A program made the position numbers and the translations under genes. From the NCBI GenBank assembly GCA_023432565.1, contig JAEYUL010000183.1, positions 1 through 31,767 of the forward strand: a stretch of 31,767 bases of DNA, written 5' to 3'. The stretch comes from Actinomycetes bacterium. Lineage in GTDB: Bacteria > Actinomycetota > Actinomycetes > Actinomycetales > Cellulomonadaceae. Below are positions 22,272 through 30,262 of this stretch, piece after piece. Below the pieces are notes generated by a model. It was not told the DNA's origin, did no database searches, and worked only from the letters and a program-made list of their open reading frames with translations. Position 1 is the first letter of the stretch. Every line of letters begins with the position of its first letter.

Positions 22272-22970
22272 GTGTCCCTGCACCCCGAGACCCTGCACCC
22301 CGAGACCCTGCAGCCCGAGGGCCCGCACCCCGAGAGCGGGCACGCCGTCGAGCCGGCCCCACCACGCCTCACACCCGCGGAGCTCGGCATCGGCGCGCGC
22401 GTGTCGCTGCACCCGCACCGCGACGACTTCGTCGACGTGATCGTCGGCGCGCTCGACTCGGTCGCCGACGACGACGTCTCGCTCACCACGGACGACGTCA
22501 CGACGTTCGTGCGCGGCACCGAGGACGCCGTGGTGCGGTGCGTCCGGGACCTGATCCTGGCCGCCGGTCGCGTGGGCGGCCACGTCGTGGCGCACGTGCT
22601 GCTGTCCCGCGGCTGCCCGGGCGAGGTCGACTGCACGCTCGACGACGAGAGCGTGCTGTTCGCGGGCGCGGTCCCGGCGCTGCCGCCCACCGGCGTGCGG
22701 GCGGCAGCGCACTGGGCCCTGTACCCGCTCGACGACGGCGGCCCGGGGCGCACGGGAGACCACATGGCCGCCATCGCCGCGGCCGTCGAGGGCGCGCGGG
22801 CGCGCGTCGACGTCACCCCCGAGCACCTCGTCACGCGCCTCGACGGGGACCTGGCCGACGTGCTCTCGACCGTCGCGGCCGGGTGGCTCGGCGCCGCGAG
22901 CACGGTGCGGCACGTCGTCACGCACGTCACGATCGCCCTTGCCTCGCCGTCGTGGGACGGCCGGGCATGA
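22272..22970 (+). CDS. ykoF: YkoF-family thiamine/HMP-binding protein
   Basis: YkoF binds thiamine or its hydroxymethylpyrimidine part and is encoded with the YkoEDC ECF transporter. The 232-residue protein has two copies of the ACT-like YkoF fold: first GARVSLHPHRDDFVDVIVGAL...LRD-type sequence, second AAAHWALYPLDDGG...HMAAIAAAVEGA. SRGCPGEVDC matches the conserved SIGCPGD region of the Bacillus protein. Preceding the fold are about 35 extra residues that begin with four pentapeptide repeats (LHPET-like). The product has no signal peptide, as expected for a cytoplasmic protein. It is the first gene under the TPP riboswitch and overlaps ykoE by ATGA. Confidence 0.93.
   Translation: MSLHPETLHPETLQPEGPHPESGHAVEPAPPRLTPAELGIGARVSLHPHRDDFVDVIVGALDSVADDDVSLTTDDVTTFVRGTEDAVVRCVRDLILAAGRVGGHVVAHVLLSRGCPGEVDCTLDDESVLFAGAVPALPPTGVRAAAHWALYPLDDGGPGRTGDHMAAIAAAVEGARARVDVTPEHLVTRLDGDLADVLSTVAAGWLGAASTVRHVVTHVTIALASPSWDGRA
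22278..22337. repeat. 15-base tandem repeat at the start of ykoF
   Basis: Two identical copies of CTGCACCCCGAGACC (22278-22292 and 22293-22307) are followed by two diverged copies to 22337. They encode LHPET, LHPET, LQPEG, PHPES immediately after the start codon. Confidence 0.85.
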
Positions 22971-23614
22971 GCGCGGCCGAGGCTCCTCGCGGACCCGTCC
23001 GCCGGGGGCTGACGCTCGGCGAGCTCGTACTCCTGGCCGTGCTGGCGGTGGTGCTCGGCTTCCTCTACTGGGCGCTCGTGCAGCTGTGGGGGGCGCTGCA
23101 GCTCGCGATGGGGCCGCTCGGCGACCTCGCGCAGCACGTGCTGGCCGGTGGCTGGATGCTCGCTGCGCCGTTGGCGACGTACATCGTGCGCAAGCCGGGC
23201 GTGGGCGTCGTCGTCGAGATGCTCGCGGCGTTCGTCGAGGTCGCGTTCCTCGCGTCGCCGGTCGGGCCGGTGCTGCTGGTCGTGGGCCTGGTGCAGGGTG
23301 CCGGAGCCGAGCTGCCGTTCACGCTCACGCGATACCGCCGGTACGGGTGGGGCGTCTTCGTCGCGTCCGGCGTGAGCGCGGCGCTCGCCTCCCTCGCCAT
23401 GGGCTGCGTCCGGTTCGGCTGGATGTCGCAGGACTGGTTCGCGTGGCGCGTCGCCCTGACCGTGGTCTCCGGCACCCTGCTCTGCGGGCTGCTCGCCCGC
23501 GCGCTGGGTGACGCGCTGGCCCGCACGGGCGTCCTGGACGGCACCGCGCTGGGTCGCGCGCGCCGGGCCGCGGCGCGCACGGACGCGCACGACGACGGGG
23601 TCCCGGTCGCGTGA
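22967..23614 (+). CDS. ykoE: YkoE-type substrate-specific membrane component of the HMP/thiamine ECF transporter
   Basis: S component that binds the thiamine-related substrate in the membrane; 215 residues. It has about five or six hydrophobic helices starting with LGELVLLAVLAVVLGFLYWA. YkoE-like blocks include QHVLAGGWMLAAPLATYIVRKPG, where only the aromatic, Gly and Lys positions are notable, followed by AAFVEVAFLASPVGP and LVQGAGAELPF. The charged C-terminal tail is unusual only in length. ATG at 22967 overlaps the ykoF stop, and its own stop overlaps the ykoD GTG start. The function follows from the family, the riboswitch and the gene order ykoF-E-D-C. Confidence 0.92.
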   Translation: MSAAEAPRGPVRRGLTLGELVLLAVLAVVLGFLYWALVQLWGALQLAMGPLGDLAQHVLAGGWMLAAPLATYIVRKPGVGVVVEMLAAFVEVAFLASPVGPVLLVVGLVQGAGAELPFTLTRYRRYGWGVFVASGVSAALASLAMGCVRFGWMSQDWFAWRVALTVVSGTLLCGLLARALGDALARTGVLDGTALGRARRAAARTDAHDDGVPVA

Positions 23615-25137
23615 TCACGACGAGCGCGCTGAGCGTCGCGTACCCGGGCCGGGCACCCGTGCTGCGCGAGCTGACGCTGCACGTCGGGGTCGACGAGCGA
23701 GTGCTGCTGCTCGGCGCGTCGGGCTCGGGCAAGAGCACGCTGCTGCGGGTGCTGGCCGGGGTCGTGCCGCAGCTCGTCGACGCCGACGTGTCCGGCGGCG
23801 TCCTCGTCGCCGGGCACGACGCGACCACGACCGCGCCGGCGGTCCTCGCCCGCCACGTCGGCACGCTCACGCAGGATCCGGCCGACCAGCTGTGCCTGCC
23901 GACCGTCGAGGATGAGGTCGCGTTCCCGCTCGAGAACCGGTCGTGGCCACGTGAGCGGATCGAGGCCGCCGTCAGGGTCGCGCTCGCACGGGTCGGCGCC
24001 TCGCACCTGCGGCACCGGCGTACGGCCGAGCTCTCGGGAGGTGAGGGGCAACGCGTCGCGCTGGCCGCGACGCTGGTACCGGAGCCGGACCTGCTGCTGC
24101 TCGACGAGCCGACCGCGCTGCTCGACCCGGCGGCCGCGCGTGCCGTCGGCGCTCTGCTCGGGACCGCGGGTCGCACGCAGGTGCTGGTCGAGCACCGGCT
24201 GGACGAGGTGGGCGACCTGCCGGCACGCACGGTCGTACTCGACGACGACGGCCGCCTGGTGGCCGACGGCCCGACCGGCGAGCTGCTGCGGGACGCCACC
24301 GACCAGCTGCGCGCGCTCGGCGTCCGCCTGCCAGCCGAAGCCCCGGGCCCGCGGGACGCGCCGAGACCCTCCAGCGCCGGCCCCGCCACCGGGGTGCTGC
24401 GCGCGCGGGGCCTCGGCGTGCGCCGGGGCGGGCGCGACGTGCTCACGGACGTCGACCTCGACGTCCGTGCGGGGCGGGTGACGGCCGTCGTCGGGCTCAA
24501 CGGCTCGGGCAAGAGCACGCTCCTGCTCGCCCTCGCCGGGCTCCTGCCGCACACCGGGACGGTGCGCGGCGGGAGCGTCGGGATGGTGTTCCAGCGTCCC
24601 GAGCACCAGTTCCTCGCGCGCACCGTCGCCGACGAGGCGGCGTGGGGACCGCGACGCGCCCACGCGCCCGACCCGCAGGGCCGCGCCCGGCAAGCCCTGG
24701 CCGCGGTGCGGCTCGCCCACCTCGCTGCGCACGACCCGTTCCGGCTCTCGGGCGGTCAGCAGCGCCGTCTGTCGGTCGTCGCCGCCGCGGTCTGCGACCA
24801 CGACGTCCTGCTGGCCGACGAGCCGACCTTCGGTCAGGACGGACGCACCGCCCGGGCCACCGCCGACCTGCTGCGGGTGCTGGCGGACGACGGTCGGGGG
24901 CTGGTCGTCGTCACGCACGACCTCGGGCTGGTCGCGGACCTGGCCGACGACCTCGTCGTGCTCGCGGCCGGACGCGTGCTCGCCCAGGGTCCGGTCGCAG
25001 GACTGCTACCGGCCGCGCCCGACGGGCCGCTGCGTGCGGCCGGCCTGGTCCCCACGGGCCCGGCACCGGCAGGACCGGCCCACCCCGGCTCGAGCGGTGC
25101 CGGACGGACCGCCGCCGCCCCGAGGGAACGACGGTGA
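23611..25137 (+). CDS. ykoD: YkoD-type double ATPase of the ECF transporter
   Basis: Energises uptake; 508 residues containing two fused ECF ATPase domains. Domain 1 has Walker A GASGSGKST (35-43), signature LSGGEGQR and Walker B LLLLDEPTALLD. Domain 2 has Walker A GLNGSGKST (295-303), the Q-loop in MVFQRPEHQFLARTVADE, signature LSGGQQRR and Walker B VLLADEPTFGQD. The acidic residue after Walker B is replaced by the family's usual Gln-Asp/Leu-Asp endings. An Ala/Pro/Gly-rich tail follows about residue 475. GTG at 23611 overlaps the ykoE stop by four bases, and the stop overlaps the ykoC start likewise. Confidence 0.95.
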   Translation: MITTSALSVAYPGRAPVLRELTLHVGVDERVLLLGASGSGKSTLLRVLAGVVPQLVDADVSGGVLVAGHDATTTAPAVLARHVGTLTQDPADQLCLPTVEDEVAFPLENRSWPRERIEAAVRVALARVGASHLRHRRTAELSGGEGQRVALAATLVPEPDLLLLDEPTALLDPAAARAVGALLGTAGRTQVLVEHRLDEVGDLPARTVVLDDDGRLVADGPTGELLRDATDQLRALGVRLPAEAPGPRDAPRPSSAGPATGVLRARGLGVRRGGRDVLTDVDLDVRAGRVTAVVGLNGSGKSTLLLALAGLLPHTGTVRGGSVGMVFQRPEHQFLARTVADEAAWGPRRAHAPDPQGRARQALAAVRLAHLAAHDPFRLSGGQQRRLSVVAAAVCDHDVLLADEPTFGQDGRTARATADLLRVLADDGRGLVVVTHDLGLVADLADDLVVLAAGRVLAQGPVAGLLPAAPDGPLRAAGLVPTGPAPAGPAHPGSSGAGRTAAAPRERR

Positions 25138-25964
25138 GCACCGCGTCGCACGTGCGCTTCGGCCAGGCGCTCAGCCACGACTCCGTGCTGCACCGACGCA
25201 ATCCCACGGTCAAGCTCGTCGTCCTGCTGGCGGTGTCCTGCGTGTTGCTCGTCCCGGTCGACGTCGCGACGCCGACGCTCGTCGGCGTGCTGCTGGTGCC
25301 CGCGGCAGCGATCGCCGGACGCGTGCCGGTGCGCACGCTGACCACGACCGCCGCGGCGTTCGCGCCGTTCGCGCTGTCCCTGCTCGCGGTGAACGCCGTG
25401 ACCCGTGAGGGCGAGGTGCTGGCACGCGTTGCCGGTCTCGAGGTGACGCGCGTCGGTCTGGTCGTCGGGGCGTCGTTGGCGCTGCGCACGATCGTCGTCG
25501 GTGCGCTCACCGTGGTGTTCACCGCGACCACCGACGGACCGCGGCTCATGACGAGCCTGCACCAGCACGCGCGGCTGCCCGCGCCCGTCACGTACGCGGT
25601 CCTGGCGGGCTACCGCGTGCTCGAGGGACTGCCCGAGTCGTGGACGACGATCCGACGCGCGCAGGCCGTGCGCGACCCGACCCGCACGCGCGGCGCACCG
25701 CTGCCGCGCGACCCGGGCTCGCTCGCCCGCGCCGCGTTCGCACTCCTCGTCGGCGCCCTGCGCCAGGGCGAGCGCCTGTCGATCACGCTGCAGGTGCGAG
25801 GGCTCGGCGCGGGTCCGCGCACCGTCCTGCGCCCCGTGCCGCTCGGCGCGGCCGACGCGGTGCTCGCGCTCGTCGCGCTCGGCACGTGCGCCCTGGCATC
25901 GCTCGCGTCCTGGCGCTGCGGCTGGCTGCTGACGTGGTCCACGCTCGGGTCGACGGCTCCGTGA
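25134..25964 (+). CDS. ykoC: YkoC-type EcfT transmembrane coupling protein
   Basis: T component that couples the ATPases to the S component; 276 residues. After RNPTVKLVVLLAVSCVLLV it shows four to five helices. The EcfT coupling helices carry the Ala-Arg-Gly-like signatures: RRAQAVRDPTRTRG in the first and ITLQVRGLGAG in the second. GTG at 25134 lies in a GTGA overlap with ykoD and has GAGGGA upstream. It is the last gene of the ykoFEDC set; a Nudix gene begins 27 bases later on the same strand. Confidence 0.93.
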   Translation: MSTASHVRFGQALSHDSVLHRRNPTVKLVVLLAVSCVLLVPVDVATPTLVGVLLVPAAAIAGRVPVRTLTTTAAAFAPFALSLLAVNAVTREGEVLARVAGLEVTRVGLVVGASLALRTIVVGALTVVFTATTDGPRLMTSLHQHARLPAPVTYAVLAGYRVLEGLPESWTTIRRAQAVRDPTRTRGAPLPRDPGSLARAAFALLVGALRQGERLSITLQVRGLGAGPRTVLRPVPLGAADAVLALVALGTCALASLASWRCGWLLTWSTLGSTAP

Positions 25965-25991
25965 CGGCCGCGCCCACGGCAGACTCGAGGG

Positions 25992-26480
25992 ATGACCGAC
26001 ACCACCCGCTACCGCAACGACGACCATCTGGGGCACCGGACCCTGCTCGTCGCCGCCGCCTACGTGGTGCTGCGCCGCGGCGACGACGTGCTGCTGCAGC
26101 TGCGCCAGGGCACCGGGTACATGGACGGGTGGTGGGGGCTGCTCGCCGGGCACGTGGACCCCGGCGAGTCGGTCCACGAGGCCGCCGTCCGGGAGGCCGA
26201 GGAAGAGGGCGGCGTGCGGCTCGAGATCGCCGACCTGGAGCCGCTGACCGTGCTGCACCGGTTCGAGCGGTCCGGGCCGCCCGTCGAGCAGCGCGTCGAC
26301 GTCTTCTTCCTCGCGCGCACCTGGCAGGGCGAGCCCCGCCTGCGCGAGCCGGACAAGAGCGCCGAGATGGCCTGGTTCCCGCTCACGGCGCTCCCCGAGG
26401 TCGTCCCCCACGAGCGGCTGGTGCTGGAGTCGCTCGCGGCCGGCACCGCACTGCCCGCGGTGATCTCGCTGGCGCGCTGA
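25992..26480 (+). CDS. Nudix hydrolase
   Basis: Cleaves a nucleoside-diphosphate-linked or other pyrophosphate substrate; 162 residues, a single compact domain. The Nudix box is complete: G53-x5-E59-x7-R67-E68-A-E-E71-E72-G-G-V, within GHVDPGESVHEAAVREAEEE. Upstream, TGYMDGWWGLLAG is the usual strand and loop before the box. The ATG at 25992 lies 27 bases after ykoC; there is no terminator between them, so read-through from the TPP-controlled operon is likely. The strong hairpin at 26504-26537 follows. The substrate is not readable. Some Nudix enzymes act on HMP-PP or TPP (E. coli NudJ), which would fit the neighbours, but this is conjecture. Confidence 0.9.
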   Translation: MTDTTRYRNDDHLGHRTLLVAAAYVVLRRGDDVLLQLRQGTGYMDGWWGLLAGHVDPGESVHEAAVREAEEEGGVRLEIADLEPLTVLHRFERSGPPVEQRVDVFFLARTWQGEPRLREPDKSAEMAWFPLTALPEVVPHERLVLESLAAGTALPAVISLAR

Positions 26481-26503
26481 GCCGCGCAGCCGGCGCGGGA
26501 CGA

Positions 26504-26537
26504 CGAGAGGGCTCCCCCGGCGCGCGGAGCCCTCTCG
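26504..26537. terminator. Bidirectional terminator between Nudix and ppc
   Basis: A perfect 12-base stem, CGAGAGGGCTCC (26504-26515) with GGAGCCCTCTCG (26526-26537), and a 10-base loop. It lies between the convergent stops at 26480 and 26557. It is the cleanest terminator in the window, although without a U-tract. Confidence 0.8.
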
Positions 26538-26556
26538 CGGATGCCTGCGGAGGGTG

Positions 26557-29232
26557 TCAGCCGGTGTTCTGGACGCCCGCGGCGACACCGTTCACGGTGA
26601 GCAGCAGCAGACGTCGCAGGTCGTCGTCACGCTCCGGCGCGTCGCCCGTGCGCAGACCACGCAGCGCACGCAGCTGCAGCAGCGAGAGCGCGTCGACGTA
26701 CGGGCTGCGCAGCTGGACGGCGCGCCCCAGGATGCGGCGCCGGGACAGGATGGCGTCCGACTCGGTGATCGCGAGCACCCAGCGGCGCGTCCGCGCCATC
26801 TCCTCGAGCACGAGCTGAGCCAGGTCCTCCCGGTCGCCCAGCGCGAGGTAGCGCGCCGCGATCCGCTCGTCGGTCTTGGCCAACGACATCTCGACGTTGT
26901 CGATGATCGTCGAGAACAGCGGCCAGTCGCGGTAGGCCTGCTGCAGCTCGGTGAGGTCGCCGACGGCCTCGAGCGCAGCGCCGAGCCCGTACCAGCCCGC
27001 GAGGTTGATCCGCGCCTGGGACCACGAGAACACCCACGGGATCGCCCGCAGGTCGTCGAGGCTCGAGACCGACAACCCGCGCCGCGCCGGGCGCGAGCCG
27101 ATCGGCAGCAGGCCGATCTCCTCGAGCGGCGTGACCTCGGCGAACCACTGCGGGAAGCCGTCGGCGCGCACCAGCTCGTGGAAGTGGGTCCGGGACGCCT
27201 CGTCGAGCCGCGCCGCGAGCGGACGGAACCGCTGCGCCGCCTCGGCGTTGTGCCGCTCCACGCTCGGCGCGCCCGCCAGCAGCGTGGCCGCGACCACCTG
27301 CTCGATGTGCCGCCCCGCGATGTGCGGGTCGCCGTACCGGGCGAAGATGACCTCGCCCTGCTCGGTGAGCTTGAACCGGCCGTCGACCGAACCGGGCGGC
27401 TGCGCGAGCAGGGCCCGGTTGGCGGGGCCGCCACCGCGGCCGAGTGCGCCTCCGCGGCCGTGGAACAGCGTGAGCACGATGTCGTTGTCCCGCGCCCACT
27501 GCGTGATGCGGCGCTGGGCCTCGTCGAGCGCGAGCGTGGCCGAGACCGGGCCGACGTCCTTGGACGAGTCCGAGTAGCCGAGCATGACCTCGACGCGGCG
27601 CCCGTTCTCCGCCAGGCGCTTGCGCACCTGCGGCAGCGCGAGGGACGCGTCCAGGATGTCCACGCTCGCCTCGAGGTCCGCGAACGTCTCGAACAACGGC
27701 ACGGCGTCGATCACCGGGACGTTCTCGGCGCCGCCGTAGGCGAGCTCGGCGAGCTCGTAGACCGCCGCGAGGTGCTCGGGCGCCTGGGTGAACGAGACGA
27801 TGTAGCGGCGCGCCGCGTCCGGCCCGAACCGCTTCTGGATCGTGCCGATGGTCCGGAACGTGTCGAGGACCTCGACCGTGCGCGGCTCGAGCTCGCCGTC
27901 GATCCCGTGCGCGGCGATGTCCGCGAGCGCGGCGGCGTGCACCTGCGAGTGCTGGCGCAGCTCGAGCTCGGCCAGGTGGAAGCCGAACGACTGCACCTGC
28001 CACAGCAGTCGCTGCAGGTCGCCGTAGGCCTGGCGGGTCGCGCCCGCGTCCACCAGCGAGCGCTGCACGACGAGCAGGTCCGCCTCGAGCTCACCCGACG
28101 AGGCGTACGCGAGGTCCGCGTTGCGGCTGCGGGTGGCGGCGAGCCGCTCGACGACGAACAGCAGCTCGCGACGGTGCGGCTCGTTGGGCGACTCGGCCGA
28201 GACCCGTGAGGCGATCGACTCGGACAGCGAGCGCTGGCGCTGCCACAGCGCGTTCAGCTCGGACGACGCCGGGGTTCCCGCGCCGTCGAGCGTGAGTCCC
28301 GCGGCGGTGCGCCGCGCGGACTTCTCGAGCTCGAGAAGCACCTGCTCGGACGCGAGCTGGGCCGCGGAGCGGGTGATCTCGGCGGTGACGTTCGGGTTGC
28401 CGTCACGGTCGCCGCCGATCCACGAGCCCAGGCGCGCGAACGGGCGCACCACGGGCTGCGTGGTGCCGGCGTCGCCGTCGAGCAGCCAGTCGTCGAGGCG
28501 GCGGTAGACCGCCGGCAGCACGTCGGCGAGGGTCGACTCGAAGACCCCGAGCACTGTGCGGACCTCGTCGAGCACGCTGGGCTTGGACTGCCGCAGCGGC
28601 GCCGTCCGCCACAGCGTGTCGATCTCGGCGAGCAGGCGTCGGTCGTTCTCCGCGAGGGAGACACCCCCGGACGAGCGCACGTCGCGCTCGGCGACCAGCT
28701 CGGAGATGCGGCGGATCGAGCGCGACACCGCGCGGCGGCGCGCCTCGGTGGGGTGCGCCGTCAGGACCGGGCGGAACTCGACCTCTCGCAGGCGGCGGCG
28801 CGCCTCGTCGGTGCCGACCTCCGCCGCGAGCCGCTCGACGGCCGCCGGGAGCGAGTCGTCGGGGGTCAGCGAGTGCGGGTCGGTCCTGGCCTCACGCTCA
28901 CGCAGCACGCGCACGCGGTGGTACTCCTCCGCGGTGTTCGCGAGGTGGAAGTAGCACGTGAACGCGCGTGCGACCTGCTCGGCGCGGTCGAGGGAGAACC
29001 CGGCGACGAGCTCCTCGGCGAGGGCGAGCGCATCGCTCTCCGGCTCGTCGTGAGCCCGGATCGCGAGCTCGCGCAGACGCTCGACGTCGGCCAGCAGGTC
29101 CTCGCCGCCGGACTCGCGCAGCACGCGGCCGAGGAACTCGCCGAGTACCCGGACGTCGTTGCGCAGCGGCTCGGGGACCTCGTGGCGTGCGGAGCCGCGG
29201 CGGTTCTCGTGCTGAGCGGTGGGTGCTGTCAC
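26557..29232 (-). CDS. ppc: Phosphoenolpyruvate carboxylase
   Basis: Carboxylates phosphoenolpyruvate with bicarbonate to oxaloacetate, the anaplerotic feed of the TCA cycle. The product is 891 residues from the chosen start, normal for bacteria. Catalytic His160 lies in VLTAHPTEARRR. The second signature is GYSDSSKDVG (Lys558), followed by the mobile FHGRGGALGRGGGP loop. The C-terminus VNGVAAGVQNTG ends in the conserved QNTG, part of the aspartate/malate feedback site. A TTG at 29250 is also in frame. I prefer GTG at 29232, since TATCTT ends 6 bases before it. Transcription ends at the hairpin shared with the Nudix gene. Confidence 0.97.
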   Translation of the reverse strand: MTAPTAQHENRRGSARHEVPEPLRNDVRVLGEFLGRVLRESGGEDLLADVERLRELAIRAHDEPESDALALAEELVAGFSLDRAEQVARAFTCYFHLANTAEEYHRVRVLREREARTDPHSLTPDDSLPAAVERLAAEVGTDEARRRLREVEFRPVLTAHPTEARRRAVSRSIRRISELVAERDVRSSGGVSLAENDRRLLAEIDTLWRTAPLRQSKPSVLDEVRTVLGVFESTLADVLPAVYRRLDDWLLDGDAGTTQPVVRPFARLGSWIGGDRDGNPNVTAEITRSAAQLASEQVLLELEKSARRTAAGLTLDGAGTPASSELNALWQRQRSLSESIASRVSAESPNEPHRRELLFVVERLAATRSRNADLAYASSGELEADLLVVQRSLVDAGATRQAYGDLQRLLWQVQSFGFHLAELELRQHSQVHAAALADIAAHGIDGELEPRTVEVLDTFRTIGTIQKRFGPDAARRYIVSFTQAPEHLAAVYELAELAYGGAENVPVIDAVPLFETFADLEASVDILDASLALPQVRKRLAENGRRVEVMLGYSDSSKDVGPVSATLALDEAQRRITQWARDNDIVLTLFHGRGGALGRGGGPANRALLAQPPGSVDGRFKLTEQGEVIFARYGDPHIAGRHIEQVVAATLLAGAPSVERHNAEAAQRFRPLAARLDEASRTHFHELVRADGFPQWFAEVTPLEEIGLLPIGSRPARRGLSVSSLDDLRAIPWVFSWSQARINLAGWYGLGAALEAVGDLTELQQAYRDWPLFSTIIDNVEMSLAKTDERIAARYLALGDREDLAQLVLEEMARTRRWVLAITESDAILSRRRILGRAVQLRSPYVDALSLLQLRALRGLRTGDAPERDDDLRRLLLLTVNGVAAGVQNTG

Positions 29233-29238
29233 GCCGAC

Positions 29239-29244
29239 AAGATA
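29239..29244 (-). promoter_or_regulatory. Putative -10 element of ppc (leaderless)
   Basis: TATCTT on the minus strand, 6 bases before the GTG at 29232. It is the best -10 match among the leaderless candidates here. If it is right, the TTG at 29250 cannot be the start, because it lies upstream of the -10. Confidence 0.55.
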
Positions 29245-29316
29245 AGGCAAGGTGCTTTCGTCCCGGTGTCCCGGTCCACGGCCTGAGCACGGGTGAGGTG
29301 TGCGCCGTCGGGCACG

Positions 29317-29355
29317 CCGCGGGCCCGGCGCCGTCCCACGGCACCGGGCCCGCGG
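29317..29355 (-). terminator. Long hairpin after the Lys-rich secreted protein gene
   Basis: CCGCGGGCCCGG (29317-29328) pairs perfectly with CCGGGCCCGCGG (29344-29355). After one C/A mismatch, GCCGT (29330-29334) pairs with ACGGC (29338-29342) around a 3-base loop. It starts 10 bases past the stop at 29366 and separates this gene from the downstream ppc promoter. Confidence 0.7.
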
Positions 29356-29365
29356 TGAGGGGAGA

Positions 29366-30133
29366 TCAGCCCAGCGAGAGCGGCGCGGCCGGCGCCGACG
29401 AGGACTTCACGAGCTGCACGGACTTGGAGGTGCTGGAGACGGTGTAGTCCGTCTTCTCCATCTTGACGTACGTGTAGCCGAGGCCGAGCTTGGTCGTCTT
29501 CAGGGTGAAGTAGCCGGACGACGTGCTGACCGTCGTCGTGCCGATGAGCTTGTAGGTCTTGGAGCCCTTCTTCTTGAAGTAGACCTTGACCTTCTTGCCC
29601 TTGGTGTCCAGGCCCGGGTCCGCGTAGCCGCTCAGCGTGGCGGTGCCGCCGATCGTGCCGTACACGCTGCCGATCTCGAGCGCAGGCTTGACGCGCAGCT
29701 TCGACGAGACCGTCTTGGACGTCGCGACGACCGAGCCGCCGGTCTTGATCGCGACCTTGGCCTTCCAGGTGCCCGCCTTGTGCAGCGACGAGCAGGCGAA
29801 GGACTTGACCTTGTTGGTCCCGTTCTTGACCGTGGACGCCGAGGTGTAGGAGTTGATCGACTCGCCCGAACGGGTCAGCGAGACGTCCGCGTAGTAGGTC
29901 TTGCTGCTGCTCAGCCCGGATGCCGTGAAGGTCCAGTAGACGTACGTGCACGACGTCGCGGACTTGCGCTTGTCGAAGGCCTGGACGGTGACCGAGACGG
30001 CCGCCGGCTGAGCGTCGGAGGCGGCAGCAGGCGCCGCCACGGCGACCGACGCCGCGAGTGCGGCGCCCGCGAGGACGGCGACCAGACGCGCGCGCGTGGA
30101 GCCGCCCGCAGCGACGTGAGACTGCACGGTCAT
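29366..30133 (-). CDS. Secreted Lys/Ser/Thr-rich beta-sandwich-like protein, function unknown
   Basis: I do not recognise the family. The 255-residue product has a signal peptide (ARLVAVLAGAALAASVAVAA, likely cut after PAAAS-type sequence near residue 39). The rest is mature protein of alternating short strands, suggesting two Ig-like or similar beta domains: about 42-150 (SVTVQAFDKRKSATS..., with cysteines in TSCTYVYW and FACSSLHK that could pair) and about 150-245 (LSGYADPGLDTKGKKVKVY, TYKLIGTTTVSTSSGYF). It is much richer in Lys, Ser, Thr and Tyr than its neighbours and should be strongly basic. A surface or matrix role is a guess. The ATG at 30133 has AGGGGAGA 7 bases upstream. The gene ends just before a long hairpin. 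Confidence 0.8.
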   Translation of the reverse strand: MTVQSHVAAGGSTRARLVAVLAGAALAASVAVAAPAAASDAQPAAVSVTVQAFDKRKSATSCTYVYWTFTASGLSSSKTYYADVSLTRSGESINSYTSASTVKNGTNKVKSFACSSLHKAGTWKAKVAIKTGGSVVATSKTVSSKLRVKPALEIGSVYGTIGGTATLSGYADPGLDTKGKKVKVYFKKKGSKTYKLIGTTTVSTSSGYFTLKTTKLGLGYTYVKMEKTDYTVSSTSKSVQLVKSSSAPAAPLSLG

Positions 30134-30158
30134 GCTGTGTTCTCCCCTGTTCGAGTGC

Positions 30159-30178
30159 GCACCCTGAAGGGTGGGTGC
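30159..30178 (-). promoter_or_regulatory. Leader hairpin of the secreted-protein gene
   Basis: GCACCC (30159-30164) and GGGTGC (30173-30178) form a 6-base inverted repeat between a possible -10 (TACCCT, 30185-30190, minus strand) and the AGGGGAGA ribosome-binding site. It could be an operator or a small leader hairpin. Evidence is limited to the symmetry. Confidence 0.25.
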
Positions 30179-30262
30179 GAGCGGAGGGTATCCAACCGAT
30201 TCGGGGCATTGCGGACCGTCCCACCAGGTGTCACCCGCAAGCGCACCCCGACGGCGCAGTCC

